Positions 23,841-33,643 of a DNA stretch of 64,000 bases are shown piece by piece. A program made the translations under genes and the position numbers. The notes below the pieces were generated by a model. It did not search any database, had not been told where the DNA came from, and was given only the letters and a program-made list of their open reading frames with translations. Position 1 is the first letter of the stretch; each line of letters opens with the position of its first letter. This stretch comes from Eudorina sp. 2006-703-Eu-15 (taxonomy: Eukaryota; Chlorophyta; Chlorophyceae; Chlamydomonadales; Volvocaceae), in the NCBI GenBank assembly GCA_003117195.1, contig BDSI01000012.1:682001-746000 (forward strand), read 5' to 3'.

Positions 23841-26637
23841 TGTCGGCCGGCGGCACCTCGGGCGCTGACGGCAGCATGGGGGCCGCGGCGCCGGCGTCGG
23901 GTGCCGGGACCGGCGGGACCGGGAGCCATCCGGCGGTTTCGGAGGCAGCCACGGGCAAATCTCCGACTCGGTGGGTCATGGGTCCCAGGTCCCAGGTCCA
24001 GGGTGGGGTCGGTACAGGACATTGGTAGACATGTTGAAGCGGAAGGGGGGGAGGGGAGTATAGGAAGTTGGTAGACATATTCAAACTGCGCTGCTGCCAG
24101 GTCCCAGGTCCAGGGTGGGGGCTCAGCGCGTCCAGGGCTTCAGGGAGTCCGGTTGCGGCATACACCGGACAGACTGCTGACTTGGATGGAGTGTTGATTT
24201 ATTCTCAATGATGAATTGGTGATGTCACAGGGACCCCCCAGCGGGGCATCGGTGACGGCCGCGGCGTCCTCGTTATCCACACACTGCGCCCTCCCCTCCC
24301 CTCATCGACTTGACCCCGCGTCGCAGGTCGCCTCTCTCCGCCGCAGCCACGCAGCCGCCGGATTCAGGGACTGCCGCCGCCGCCGCCGCCGCCACGGCAC
24401 CCTCGCCGCTTGCAGCCTCCCCCGGGGCGGCCGCCGCCGCCGCCACAGAGCCGGGACCTGCCGCCACGGCTGCGTCCCCCGCCGAGCCGTCGCCTGCGGC
24501 AGCAACACCCGCGGCACATTCACCCGCGGCGGCGGGCGTCCCTGGAGCCGCCGCCGCCGCCGGCTCGCCAAGTACCGGCATTGCGGCTACTTCGCCGCCG
24601 CCGCCGCCGCCCCCTCTGAGCGCCTCCTCCCCGCCGTCAGCGGACGCCGCTCCGCCGCCGCCGCCGCTTCCGCCGCCGCCAGCACGCCGTACGCCGCCGG
24701 TGTTCGGCGCCTCGCCGCTGCGGCCCGCCGGGACCCAGTCGGCGTCGCCGCCGCGGCCAGGTGGCCCACGGGTCACGTCCCCGCGTCGCAGCGGCGGCGG
24801 TGCCGCCGGCGGCGGCGGCGCCGCCGCCTCCCGCAGGAGCCCGCCCCGTGACCCCCGACTGGGATCCGCCTCGGAGCACCCTCCGCCGCCGCCCGGCGGC
24901 GCTGGCCGGGGCCGCTCCTCCAGCCCCACCGAGCCGCGGCCGGGGCCGGGACAGCCAGCCGCAAAGCCCAAGCCGAGGCCGACGCCCAAGCCCTCGGAAC
25001 CCGGCGGCGGCGCGCCGGGGGCCCACAGCCCGGGCCGTACCATTAGCCCGAAGCGAGCCGCGTCGGGGCCGTCGCCGCCGCGGCCAGGGCCGCCGCCGGG
25101 GTCGGGATCCGGCAGGGAGAGCAGGGAGGGCAGCGGCGGCAGCGGCGGCGGCCCCGCCAGGAGGCCCTCCGCGGCTGGCGCCGGCACGACGTCGCCCTCA
25201 CGGCTGAGCTCATCGCCGCCCAAGCCGCAACAGCAGCAGCAGCAGCCGGGGAAGCGGCCGGCGCCGTCCGGGCAGCCGCCGCCCGCGCCGTCCCGGCCGA
25301 AAGCCGGGCGGCAGGCGGGGAGGCCGAGCCCCTCCCGGGCGGAGGCGGACGGGGCCGCGGGTACCGCAGCGGAGCCCAGGCCGCCGCCGCCGCCATCTCG
25401 GGCCGCTGCATCGTCGGGCGCCGGGCGCCCGAGTCCGCCGAGAGGTGCCGGAGGTGCGGCGGCGGCGACCAAGTCCTCACCGCCCGCCACGTCACCGCCG
25501 CGCGAGGGCGGCGCCCAGCCGCCGGCGGCGCCGCCGACGCGCAGGTGGCCGACGGGTACGGCACCGCGGCCGAGAGCCCCCAGCGCCGCCGCCGGCGGCG
25601 CGGCCTCGGCCGCGGGAGAGGCGGCCGCGGGCGCTGCGGGAGGGGCAGCCGCGCCCGCCAGCAAAGCGCCGGCGGCGGCGCAGCCGGCGACGACGGCCCC
25701 GGCGGGGCCTCCGGCGACCCGTCCGGCGGCGGCCAAGACCGCCAGCGCCGCGAGCCGCCCGCCGCAGCCTGGTGCCCCCAGGCGGCCCGCAGCGGCCGGG
25801 CCGACGGCAGCTGCCGCCGCCGCCCCACCAGCGCCAGGTCCAGCGGCGTCAGCGCCAGCACCGACACCCTCCGCTTCAGCGCCCGCGCAATCGGATGCCC
25901 GGAAAAAAGCGAGACCCCAAGCGTCCCGCCCTCCACCTCCACCCGCCGCCGCTGCCGCTCCCGCGCCCACCCCGGCCCCAGCACCCGCGCCGTCACCGGA
26001 ACCTGCGGCGCCCCCAGCGCCCGCACCGCCGCCGGCTGCCGCCCCGGGGCCAGCTGCCGCCGCCGCCGCCGCCGCCGCCGCGGCGCCGGCGGCGGCAGCT
26101 CGCGGCCTGAAGCTCAAGATCAAGGCCCCCGCCCTGCCCGTGGAGGGCGCCTCCACGCCCGCTTCCGGGGCGGTGCAGCCCTCCCTGGCTCTCATGACCG
26201 CCCTGTCCCGTCGCCACTCGGTGGCGGGCTCCACGGGGGGTCCGCCACCACCCCTGGCGACGCAGGAGCAACCCTCCGTCGGAGGGGTTCTGCCGTCGCG
26301 CGCCAGCGCCTCCAAGCCCCATCCGCCGCCGCTCGGCCTGGCGGCGGCCGCCGCGCCGGCAGCGCCAGCGGCGGCGGCGGCCGGCGGCGGCGCGCCGGGT
26401 GAGGCCGCCGCCGCCGCCGCGCCGAGCGGCACGAAGCTGCGGATCAAACTGAAGCTCGGGGGCGGCATTGCGAAGCCCGATCCAGAGGCGGCGGCGCCGG
26501 CGGTTAGTACGATGAGCGCGGCGCCGCCGGTACGGCAGCCGTCGGTGGCGGGGCCGGTGGCGGCGGAGATGGAGGCGGAAGCGCGCCGGGGCCCCGAGGA
26601 GCCGCCGGCGGGGCGGCCGCCGCGGCGTCGGGGGTGA
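11812..26637 (+). CDS. TAF2: TFIID subunit TAF2 (M1-aminopeptidase-like), 20 exons
   Basis: Subunit of the general transcription factor TFIID, nuclear, contacting promoter DNA around the initiator. Exons: 11812-11894, 11961-12223, 12357-13834, 14377-14511, 14889-14951, 15427-15539, 15864-15959, 16501-16711, 17009-17107, 17378-17695, 18217-18470, 18719-18833, 19125-19293, 19543-19649, 20898-21000, 21613-21820, 22128-22717, 23034-23235, 23515-23970, 24327-26637. All phases join to 2457 residues. The start has an in-frame TGA just upstream. Family matches: [117 protein letters not shown]. The zinc motif is degenerate (EALARQWFG, about residues 698-706), as expected of a non-catalytic TAF2. Large additions are an acidic/Gln-rich insert in exon 3 and a Pro/Ala-rich tail of about 900 residues ending with Lys-Leu-Ile motifs. 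Intron 9 needs a GC donor at 17108 or is read through. Confidence 0.92.
14559..14700. repeat. GTGTATGGGTGTAAGG-type minisatellite in TAF2 intron 4
   Basis: Two long imperfect copies, period roughly 70 bp, built from shorter GTGTATGGGT and GTGTAAGG words. Confidence 0.8.
14799..14854 (+). repeat. A-type intronic repeat copy (TAF2 intron 4)
   Basis: Carries CTCTGGCAGCAGCGCAGTTT, then diverged TATACCAAACCAATTTC, about 35 bp before the 3' splice site; forward orientation. Confidence 0.7.
15150..15223. repeat. C-type intronic repeat, tandem copies
   Basis: Two 32-bp units starting GCGTTAGTGTGGGTTTAATG and a truncated third lie in TAF2 intron 5. Related blocks recur in other introns (17133-17156 and 23449-23468). 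Confidence 0.8.
16139..16163 (+). repeat. D-type intronic repeat copy
   Basis: Contains GTGTTTAGAGAAGAGACCCG, in TAF2 intron 7. Related blocks are at 14701-14724 and, on the minus strand, 4198-4221. Confidence 0.5.
17133..17156 (+). repeat. C-type intronic repeat copy
   Basis: Contains GGGTTTAATGAGGAACCCGC, inside the optional intron 9 of TAF2. Confidence 0.65.
17745..17772 (-). repeat. A-type intronic repeat copy (TAF2 intron 10)
   Basis: Carries GGAATTTGGTGGACGTATTC near the 5' splice site, reverse orientation relative to the gene; directly followed by a B-type repeat. Confidence 0.6.
17783..17830 (+). repeat. B-type interspersed repeat (TAF2 intron 10)
   Basis: Carries AATAAACCCGAAGAACGAAC and a following CCGGGCACACCC. 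Shared with 20555-20602. Confidence 0.75.
19722..20085. repeat. GGGGCGCTGTGCGTGTGTGTG minisatellite in TAF2 intron 14
   Basis: About 14 tandem variants of a G-run followed by GCGCTGTG and a GT run. They are strongly strand-asymmetric: G and T on the coding strand. Confidence 0.9.
20090..20530. other. Unexplained block inside TAF2 intron 14
   Basis: A stretch of more complex sequence lies between the G-rich minisatellite and a B-type repeat. It holds several short inverted repeats (for example CCCCCGGATACGGGGG) and does not resemble the surrounding intron. It might be a transposon remnant. No coding match is recognised. Confidence 0.35.
20555..20602 (+). repeat. B-type interspersed repeat (TAF2 intron 14)
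   Basis: Second copy, with AATAAACCCGTAGAACGAAC and CCGGGCACACCC. It lies after a G run, and an A-type fragment at 20650-20672 follows. Confidence 0.75.
20779..20806 (+). repeat. A-type intronic repeat copy (TAF2 intron 14)
   Basis: Carries GTATGTCTACCAATTTCCTG, forward orientation, near the 3' splice site. Confidence 0.65.
21001..21190. repeat. GGGTGAGGG/GGCCGGGAGGGTGG minisatellite in TAF2 intron 15
   Basis: Variants of GTGAGGGTGAGGGGGCCGGG are repeated directly after the 5' splice site. Confidence 0.85.
21965..22003 (-). repeat. A-type intronic repeat copy (TAF2 intron 16)
   Basis: Carries TATAGGACATTGGTAGACAT and the CTGCGCTGCTG box, reverse orientation. A weaker second copy lies at 21859-21882 in the same intron. 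Confidence 0.65.
22875..22920 (+). repeat. A-type intronic repeat copy (TAF2 intron 17)
   Basis: Carries CTCTGGCAGCAGCGCAGT and TATGTCTACCAAGTTCCC, forward orientation, upstream of the C-rich 3' end of the intron. Confidence 0.7.
23292..23312 (-). repeat. A-type intronic repeat copy (TAF2 intron 18)
   Basis: Carries ATAGAAAATTGGTAGAC, reverse orientation, in the 5' half of the intron. Confidence 0.55.
24012..24101 (-). repeat. Two A-type intronic repeat copies (TAF2 intron 19)
   Basis: One copy at 24012-24040 and a fuller one at 24058-24101 with GGAAGTTGGTAGACATATTC and the CTGCGCTGCTGCCAG box, both in reverse orientation. The second copy is the closest match to the one in the DGD1 gene. 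Confidence 0.75.
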
Positions 26638-26661
26638 AAATTGAGGAAAATAAATAAACCG
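26637..26661 (+). repeat. Partial B-type repeat at the TAF2 stop codon
   Basis: Carries AAAATTGAGGAAAATAAATA followed by AACC, resembling the left half of the B-type copies. It begins at the last base of the TAF2 stop codon. Confidence 0.4.
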
Positions 26662-28459
26662 GCGTCGGGGGTGATGGACAGCAGTCCGCGGGTACGCCGC
26701 CGCGCTGGAGTGGATGAAGTGGATGATGACGGGTTTTCCCGGCGATGGCCGGGCAAGGCGGGAGACCAGAAACAAAACCACCACGACCTGCACCACCACA
26801 ACTACGACAACGACGACCTGCCTTAAGCCCGACGATTTGGGGATCCACCAATAACTTTTCTTATCGGTTCGGCGGCCGTCAACAAGGCCAGGAACGAGAG
26901 GATTTAGTGTCGGGCGGAGCTGTGACGGCTGCATCGTGCTTCTGGCCTTGGGGTAGGCTGCCTGAGGCTGTCTGGGCGGTTCTCACTGCAGCTTGTGTTC
27001 TTCTTCGTTTCTCTGCTGCTGGCGCAGTGCGCAGCGGCGACGAGAATGTGGTCCGTCCCGCCCAGGCGCCTCCGGCACACGACCGTACCGTATACGGCAT
27101 GCGTACGGTGTGGGTGATCACCCACAGTGCAACACCCGGCCCCCCCGTTTCACTTGCCGTACCGACACGTAGGATTGCGCATCGCGATGGCGTCACACAG
27201 GGGGGGTGGTCCGCCGGCGAGTACATGCCAGCGCCCTCCGCGGGTCACTCGGGCAATTTTCGGCGAAACGGTATCGGACAGTGTTACATCTTACATGGGA
27301 ACATGGCGCTACGACGGAACGGCAGTCGCGATATTACATCGTTTTGCTGCATTTATTATATTATTAAATAACACGATGTTAACAGTGGACCCCGCTAGGG
27401 TCATCGGTGACACTGCCGCAGCCTCCTCTCCAGCTAACCACACGGTACAATGCAAATGTGCTAAAACGAAGAAACCGCACCACCGCGGCGCACCGGAGCA
27501 CACCCCGCCCCGTCCCGCACGCCCGGGGCCCACCCCGTTCCTTGTTAGGACTAGCTACAGCCAGATAGAGGGACGAAGCCAACCCCTGTCTCCCTCAGGG
27601 GGAGTTGGCCACCGGGGCGCCCCTGTTGGGGGAGTTAGCCATCGGGACATGCACCCTGGCCAGCCCCAAACCCGTTTCGCGAATTTCAATGCGGGTCAGT
27701 TCCCGGCCGCCCGTGCGACCCGTCCGCATTGCACCACCACCACCACCACCCCGGCGCCCTCTGTATGGTACAAAACAGGTCCCCCCCCAAAAAACGCCTC
27801 CCCTGGAGAACAAGCCACTCCAGCTTGTTCCAGCGCTTCTCGACCCCTTGGCTCCAATGCCCAATCCAATTCCAATCCCAGCTCTTCGACAACCACAGCG
27901 GCAAACCTACGATCATCCCGCCGCGCCGTCACAGCTCGGCTTGGCACCTCTGCGGCTCCAAGCCCGCCCGTTCATTCAGCCCCGCGCTGGGCTGGAACCG
28001 CACGAAACCACGATACCAGGACCAGCGAGGGAGCCCGGTCCCGGGGCGCTCCCCATGTCACGCACCGTACCGCTTTCTTTGCACGCAGGCCGCGACCAGC
28101 ATGCCTTGTCCCCAGGGAACCGTCCCACGCAGCATCAGAGCACGGCGGCACGTGTGGGGGTGGGGTGTGTGGCCCAGGGCTGTGGGGGGTTTTACGAGGT
28201 GCCGTGTGGCCCTCAGGTGGCCTTGGCTGGCGCGGGTGTGTCCTTGGCCGGGGGAGGTGGCGGTGGCAGCGCCACGGTCGCGACGTGGGTGGGGGGGACG
28301 GCGTTGCAGGGGACTGCGAACCGGGGAGAAGGGGTGGGGGGGACGGCGTTGCCGGGGACTGCGAACGGGAAGAATGGGTGGGGGTGGAGACAGCGCCCGC
28401 GCGGTGACGGGCGGCATTAGAACCAGGCTCGCCCGGCATATTCTGTCGTCGGTCTTCTC
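26638..28459 (+). other. Region between TAF2 and PLAC8 genes (probable TAF2 3' UTR)
   Basis: Open frames exist, the longest on the plus strand at 27127-28407, but none has a recognisable domain or family match. A near-perfect tandem duplication of a GTGGGGGGGACGGCGTTGC unit starts near 28288 and 28336. Two short GGGGGAGTTRGCCA-type units lie near 27598-27645. A B-type repeat begins at the TAF2 stop codon. Confidence 0.4.
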
Positions 28460-28464
28460 TTACA
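28460..28464 (-). terminator. Candidate UGUAA polyadenylation signal of the PLAC8 gene
   Basis: TGTAA on the minus strand, about 150 bp after the PLAC8 stop codon, a reasonable spacing for the 3' end of that transcript. Confidence 0.5.
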
Positions 28465-28503
28465 CCTCTGGCAACGACGACGCACCAAGGCAGCGTGCCA
28501 CGG

Positions 28504-28508
28504 TGTAA
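28504..28508 (+). terminator. Possible distal TAF2 polyadenylation signal
   Basis: This is the first TGTAA I find on the plus strand after the TAF2 stop, about 1.9 kb downstream. If used, the TAF2 3' UTR is very long and runs antisense into the PLAC8 3' UTR. A divergent nearer signal may be used instead. Confidence 0.25.
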
Positions 28509-28612
28509 GCTCCTCACCAGTTCTCCGAAAATCTCGGACGTGGTTTTCAGTTACCTGGACCGCTACACGGCCCAACATGCCCCATGCCACCCGCCCCACT
28601 GACCCGCCCGCG

Positions 28613-30147
28613 TCATGACGTACCCGGGACACCCGTCGCGGGCACAGCTGCCGGCACCACGATACCGCCGGCGATGTACGTCGGTGGCACGGCGGGCGGC
28701 GGCGCGACCCGCAGGGACGGGGCCGCCGGCATCCCCGGCGGCACCATGAACAGGTAGCCCAGCAGCTGCGGCTGCTGCGGCATGCCGGGCGCCTGAGCAG
28801 AGCCGGAGGCGACCGCGGCGGCTGCGGCAGCGGCTGCGCGAAGCGACGCGATGGCAGGGGCATGCGGGGGACGAGCATCAGCTCCTAGCCGAGGGCCGTC
28901 CCCTTCTAGCCGAGGCCGGGTGCCCAGTCAGTACAATCGAAAGAGTTAAAGACAGTCAGAGTGCCAAAGGCATTCAAGGTGTCACAGTCATGGTCAAAGT
29001 ATCACGGACTGTACCGCCGTTTCGTTGTTCGCCGCCCCGCAGAGAGATGGCCCCCTGGCCGGCCTGGAGGGAGGACACCCCCTTGCCACCTGCCCCCCTG
29101 GCCCCTGCATGAATACAGATGTTCTACTCAATTTCCTTTACCTCCTGGCCACTGCCTCCCCCCCGGGTGGCGCCCGGGCCTCACCCTCCTGCTCCCGGAT
29201 GATGATCTCGCGGGTCTCCTGCATCAGCGCGCAGGGCCCGCACCACCACGCGGTGCACAGGTCGCTCATCCAGGAGCCCTGCGGGACAGGTGGGTGAGGG
29301 GGACGGGGGGTGAGGGGGTAAGGGGGTTGAGGGGGACAGGGCGGTGAGGGGGACAGGGCGGTGAGGGGGACAGGGCGGTGAGGGGGACAGCGGAGCAGGA
29401 CGGGAAGGTTGTCCCGCAAGACGGGGTCGCGCGGTGGACAGAGCACGTGGAGTGCGGCAAGTGGGATTCGAGGTCCAATCTTCCGCTGACCCAGATCGGA
29501 ACGTCTCCGGTCAGAGTTGCGGGACCCTAGGACACACCTTGATGCCGTACTTGGCGCGAATGGACCTGCGCATCTCCATGTGGAGCAGCGCGCTGGTCGG
29601 CAGCAGGCTCACACCCGGCCAGATTGAAATGTGGGCCAGCGAGGCGAGGAATTCCAAACAGAAGAACGAGCAGGCGGACCCGCAGAACCTGCCTTGCACC
29701 CATGTGGAGCCCTGCGAGGCCAGCCGCAGAGATGCGCATAGTGCAGCTGGTGCTCAGAGGATTATGTGCGATACCGGTTGCGTAGGACAAACTCGGCAAG
29801 CTCTGTGAAACTGGTTACGCCAGTGCCAGTGCGAGGGCCGCGCACCTGGGGAAGCTGCTCAGCAAGAACTCCATACTGAACACATGGCATGAACATTGAA
29901 ACGCCTGTGGGAGGGACGCACGTTTGAGTCGATTCGCGTCGGCACAGGTTCCTTCACCGTTCCTTGCCCGTTATAAGCCCTTACATGCAAGCGCGCCACC
30001 GCCTGGATACGCGCAGCAGTCGCAGAGTTCCGTCGACCATTGCCCAACAGGCTCAACGTCTGCAGCTGGCGCAGCGAGCGCAGGCTCGTTCGTCCTTGTA
30101 ATTAAGGGCTTCTGCTCAGCAGCGCACTGAGCATCGTTGTGACCCAT
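28613..30147 (-). CDS. PLAC8-family cysteine-rich protein, 5 exons
   Basis: Exons on the minus strand: 30147-29985, 29904-29846, 29711-29538, 29278-29185, 28833-28613; phases join to 236 residues. The first exon is too short to stand out as an open frame and was found by extending the domain backwards. The PLAC8 signature is complete: QWSTELCDCC near residue 36, then CVSMFMPCVQYGVLAEQLPQ, a hydrophobic Cys-rich segment (FCGSACSFFCLEFLASLAH), MRRSIRAKYGIKGSWMSDLC, and WWCGPCALMQETREI. The central hydrophobic part probably sits in a membrane. The last 70 or so residues are Ala/Pro/Val-rich. Plant relatives include FW2.2/CNR size regulators and PCR metal-resistance proteins. Which role applies here cannot be told. 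Confidence 0.82.
29112..29142 (+). repeat. A-type intronic repeat copy (PLAC8 intron 4)
   Basis: A diverged copy with ATGTTCTACTCAATTTCC; reverse orientation relative to the minus-strand gene, close to its 5' splice site. Confidence 0.45.
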
Positions 30148-33100
30148 TCGTGATTGTGAATATAGCTAAGACGCTATCCGGATAATGAAAAGGAAAGCCG
30201 CAAGGCCGAGGTTGAAAGGCACTGGCTTCGCGTCCGTATATCAGTACAACTAGATTCTTCAACCCCTCGCTTATACTTGATTATTCAGGGATATTGTCCG
30301 GGTCATTGAAGGAAGCCAGGAACCACGGCATGTACGACGAACCCAACGGCAAGCAACGTCTCGCTCTTGGCTCGCCTAGTCGCATGAAATTTGAGTTATG
30401 GACAGCTAGAACCACTGTTACACCTGACCAGTACCATCAAATCTTCGTTTGTTATCTAGCTGCCTCGACTTGAATGCTCTGGCTTGCGAACAGCTCCTCA
30501 TCCATTACCACTCATGTCGTTGTATCCGATGTTGATGCCCGATATATGGCTGGATGCGTATGACATCTACGCGAAAGCGCGGGACCTGCATAATGTTACA
30601 GCGAAGGTGTGAAGCTGGGCTGACGGTTGGTAAGCTCGTATAGGTCGGAAAGGCGTAACTGAACCTGCTGCATCCTGCCGAAGTAATTTGTGACCCGTCA
30701 CAATACTTCTTGCGGAGTTTGCTTCATGAAATCATCTGTTATGATAGTGGACTGCCGGGTGATCGTTAACCGGTGACAGCTCACCTTTGCTGCCAAGAGA
30801 TATCATTTAATATGCTCTGGTTTTGTCTTTCTAACGGTACCCGCTCAATGCCTTCTCCGTTAGGCTCGTACTTGCGGGCGGAAGCTGAAGTGCTGCCGGG
30901 ATACCCTGCATCAGGCAAAGGTGCGATGCACCAGGACTGCACGCTTCGCTCTTGAGCACATCAAGTCCGTACACCCGACGTACCCTTTCGCAACTCACGA
31001 ACCTGCTGTGCCACTAGACAATCTGCAACACCTACCCTTCATGTCAGTACAGTGCACAGACTGCGTAGCCTTACCCTGGCCCGCCCTCCCACAGCCCCGC
31101 CCTCCTACCCTTCATGTCAGTACAGTGCACAGACTGCGTAGCCTTACCCTGGCCCGCCCTCCCACAGCCCCGCCCTCCTCCCAGGCCGTACGCCGGATCC
31201 TAATCCTGTACGTGTGGCCCTAATCCCTATCTGTAGGTTCGGAATAGGTCACCAGCAGCAGCGGCTTTGAGGTCCAACGTCTCTGTCGTGCACCGTTGGT
31301 GGCGTGGCAATTTCTGTGCATGCTGCACATGACATCTGCACCCGGTGGTTTTGGTTTTGGTTGTGGTGGTGGTGGAGCCCTGCTCCCGACGCTCGCACGC
31401 GCGCGTTTGCGACCACCGGGGTGATGTGGGGGGATCGACCGCCCGTATGTTAGTCGCGCTTTCCAGCCCTCTGCCCCTCCCCTCCCCTTCGCGCGTGCCG
31501 GGGACCCGTGTGTCTGAGACCGTCTCTGTGCTACCGTACCGTACGGTACGGCATCTCCACTCGCCGTCCTGTACCTGTCACCAAACCGCCTCGCCCTGAA
31601 CCCAGCCGAACACCGCTCATCTTTGCAGCTGTGTGCAGCTGTGGGATGCAGCGCGCTGTGCCTGGTCGACCCGCGCGGGTCCGCGGTCACGGGCTCACGG
31701 CCCTTCCAGCGCTCACAGTTACAGCAGCCGGGGGCGCCGCGCCGCGCACCGCGTGGCAGCACCCTGATGGGGTGACCTCGTCATCGTCATCGCCGTCCTA
31801 GACGGCGGCAAACGGTGACAACACCGCTCTCTCGGGCACCGCTCTCCCGGACACGACAGCACCTCAGCACCCATCGCTTGGCAGGAACAATTTACATTTC
31901 CGTAATTCCAGGCGCCCCCGGCGACCTCATCCCCACCCAGCTGCAAATCCGCTGCACGCATCTTCCTCTCCCCTCTCCCCGCGCGCGCTTCAGACGCACC
32001 CCAGTTCCCAGACGACGACGACGACGACGACATTCTTGCGGGCAGCCACCAAAGGACATCCTGCGACCCACCCACGCATCCACTCGGCTCCCCCACCCCG
32101 CGAGGCCTCTCAACACCGTATCCCAAACCACACTGGGAGCCGTCAACCCCCGCACGTCTCAATCCCCCCTGGGACAGCCCCTCCCCTCCCTCCCTCCCTC
32201 CCGCGGGAGCATCTCAGCCCGATACGCCTATCATACATTTCGCTTCGCTGCGTGTGACGCGACCCGTCCACAGCGATGGAGGGCGCCGCCTTGACGGGGG
32301 GATCCCAGCGGCGACCCCTCCTCCCTAGCGCACCGGTCCAGAGACGCGGCCCCCGCTGTCCCTCCTGACGGGGCCAGCACTCACCACCCGAGTTCCCCTG
32401 GGGCACACTACTCGCGTGTCGTGGTGTCGTACCGACTCCCCAAAGCTGGCCCCCAACCTATGGGTTCGGAGCCGGATGGTAAATGAAGACCCGACCCCCG
32501 CAGCAGCAGCCGCGCGCACGTCTGAGATATGCCGGCGACCACTGCAGGTGACCACTGCAGGTAGGCGGGGGGGGGAGAGGCTCACACCGGCCACCACATC
32601 AGCGACCTGCCACGTTGACGGGAACGGACCCCCCGCGGCCCCAAGTGCCCATTACCCACCCTCGGCGATGGCCCCCACCTCTCCGCAGAACAGCGCCCTC
32701 AAAAAGAGTACCGTGCTCTCTCATAACTGTATTGTGAACCGTAGGCTCTCCCCTCGGCTGGGCCACATCTGCCTGACTGCCTGACTGACCAACTGACTGA
32801 CTCACGAAATCAATAACTGCCTCGGTCTGTCTGAACCCACACCCGCTGCAGCGGTCACTAAACATCCGCTTCCCGCTACATCCACCGCGAACGGACAGAG
32901 TTTAGGACAAGTCGCCCATCATTCAGCCAGCAGGGCGACTGCCGCCCCGGGGGACCCAGACCTCCTCCCTCAAAACGACCCCATGCCGCACCCCACGCCC
33001 CACAGCCCGCCATGCCCGCGAGCACAGCACGCGCCGGCCCGTGATCTGCGCACCCCTTGACAGCTCCTAACTGACCCTTTGCCCCCTTCCCAATCCTTAG

Positions 33101-33643
33101 CTCTCGCCCTTCACCGGACGGGCCGTGTCGCCTCCGGCGGCTGCCCGACCCCTTTTGTTTTGGCTCCATTTCGCAGCCCTGGCACCGCTAATGCGTAACT
33201 CGGTGGCACGCCTACTCGGTGGAATACCCCGTGCCTGACCCACCCGCAGCCAAGCTCACATGTACTTGCCCTTGCCCCCTCCCGCCCCAGACCTGCAAAC
33301 CCCCACCCTGCCTACCTGCGCTGATGCCCCCGTTTCATAGCCGCAGCCGCGTCGCCTGTGCAGTGCTCGCGACTCGGACACCAACGTCTCCTCACACCCG
33401 GTCAAGTCCCTCTCCCCACATATTGCCTGCCCCGATTCGTTTACTTGAGGGCATTGTGTTGCCGAGGCACGGGACCGCTCGACTCACTAGAACGTTTGGG
33501 ACATCAACAAACACACACATAGACACGTCCACTCGGGCAGTGGCCACTCAGAACAGCTTTGCGGCGCAGGCGCGCGGTCCACAGGCCAACACCGGCTCGG
33601 CTCGCCCGTCAGCTCCCCCACGCGCACAGCCTGGGGCGGCAGC
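30148..33643. other. Intergenic region between PLAC8 and OPR genes
   Basis: The PLAC8 promoter should lie at the left, in a stretch near 30150-30960 with lower GC than the genes. The right part follows the OPR stop and may be its 3' UTR; the nearest TGTAA on that strand is far away (31896-31892). Minus-strand open frames at 31220-31762 and 31719-32162 and a plus-strand one at 32416-32784 have no recognisable domain. A 73-bp tandem duplication sits at 31031-31176. Confidence 0.45.
31031..31176. repeat. Tandem duplication, two 73-bp units
   Basis: The block starting CCTACCCTTCATGTCAGTAC at 31031 recurs at 31104 with no mismatch that I can see, indicating a recent duplication. It is non-coding as far as I can tell. 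Confidence 0.85.

Noticed and set aside
24273..26801. Minus-strand open frame of 842 codons
   Set aside because: It is antisense to the last TAF2 exon, whose frame is linked by correct splice phases. The antisense frame is open only because of the repetitive GCC/GGC codons.
27127..28407. Plus-strand frame of 426 codons after TAF2
   Set aside because: No start or splice evidence, no family match, and it contains tandem G-rich repeats; better read as 3' UTR or intergenic.
31220..31762. Minus-strand frame of 180 codons between PLAC8 and OPR
   Set aside because: No domain, Arg/Pro-rich chance composition, and no neighbouring exon with matching phase.
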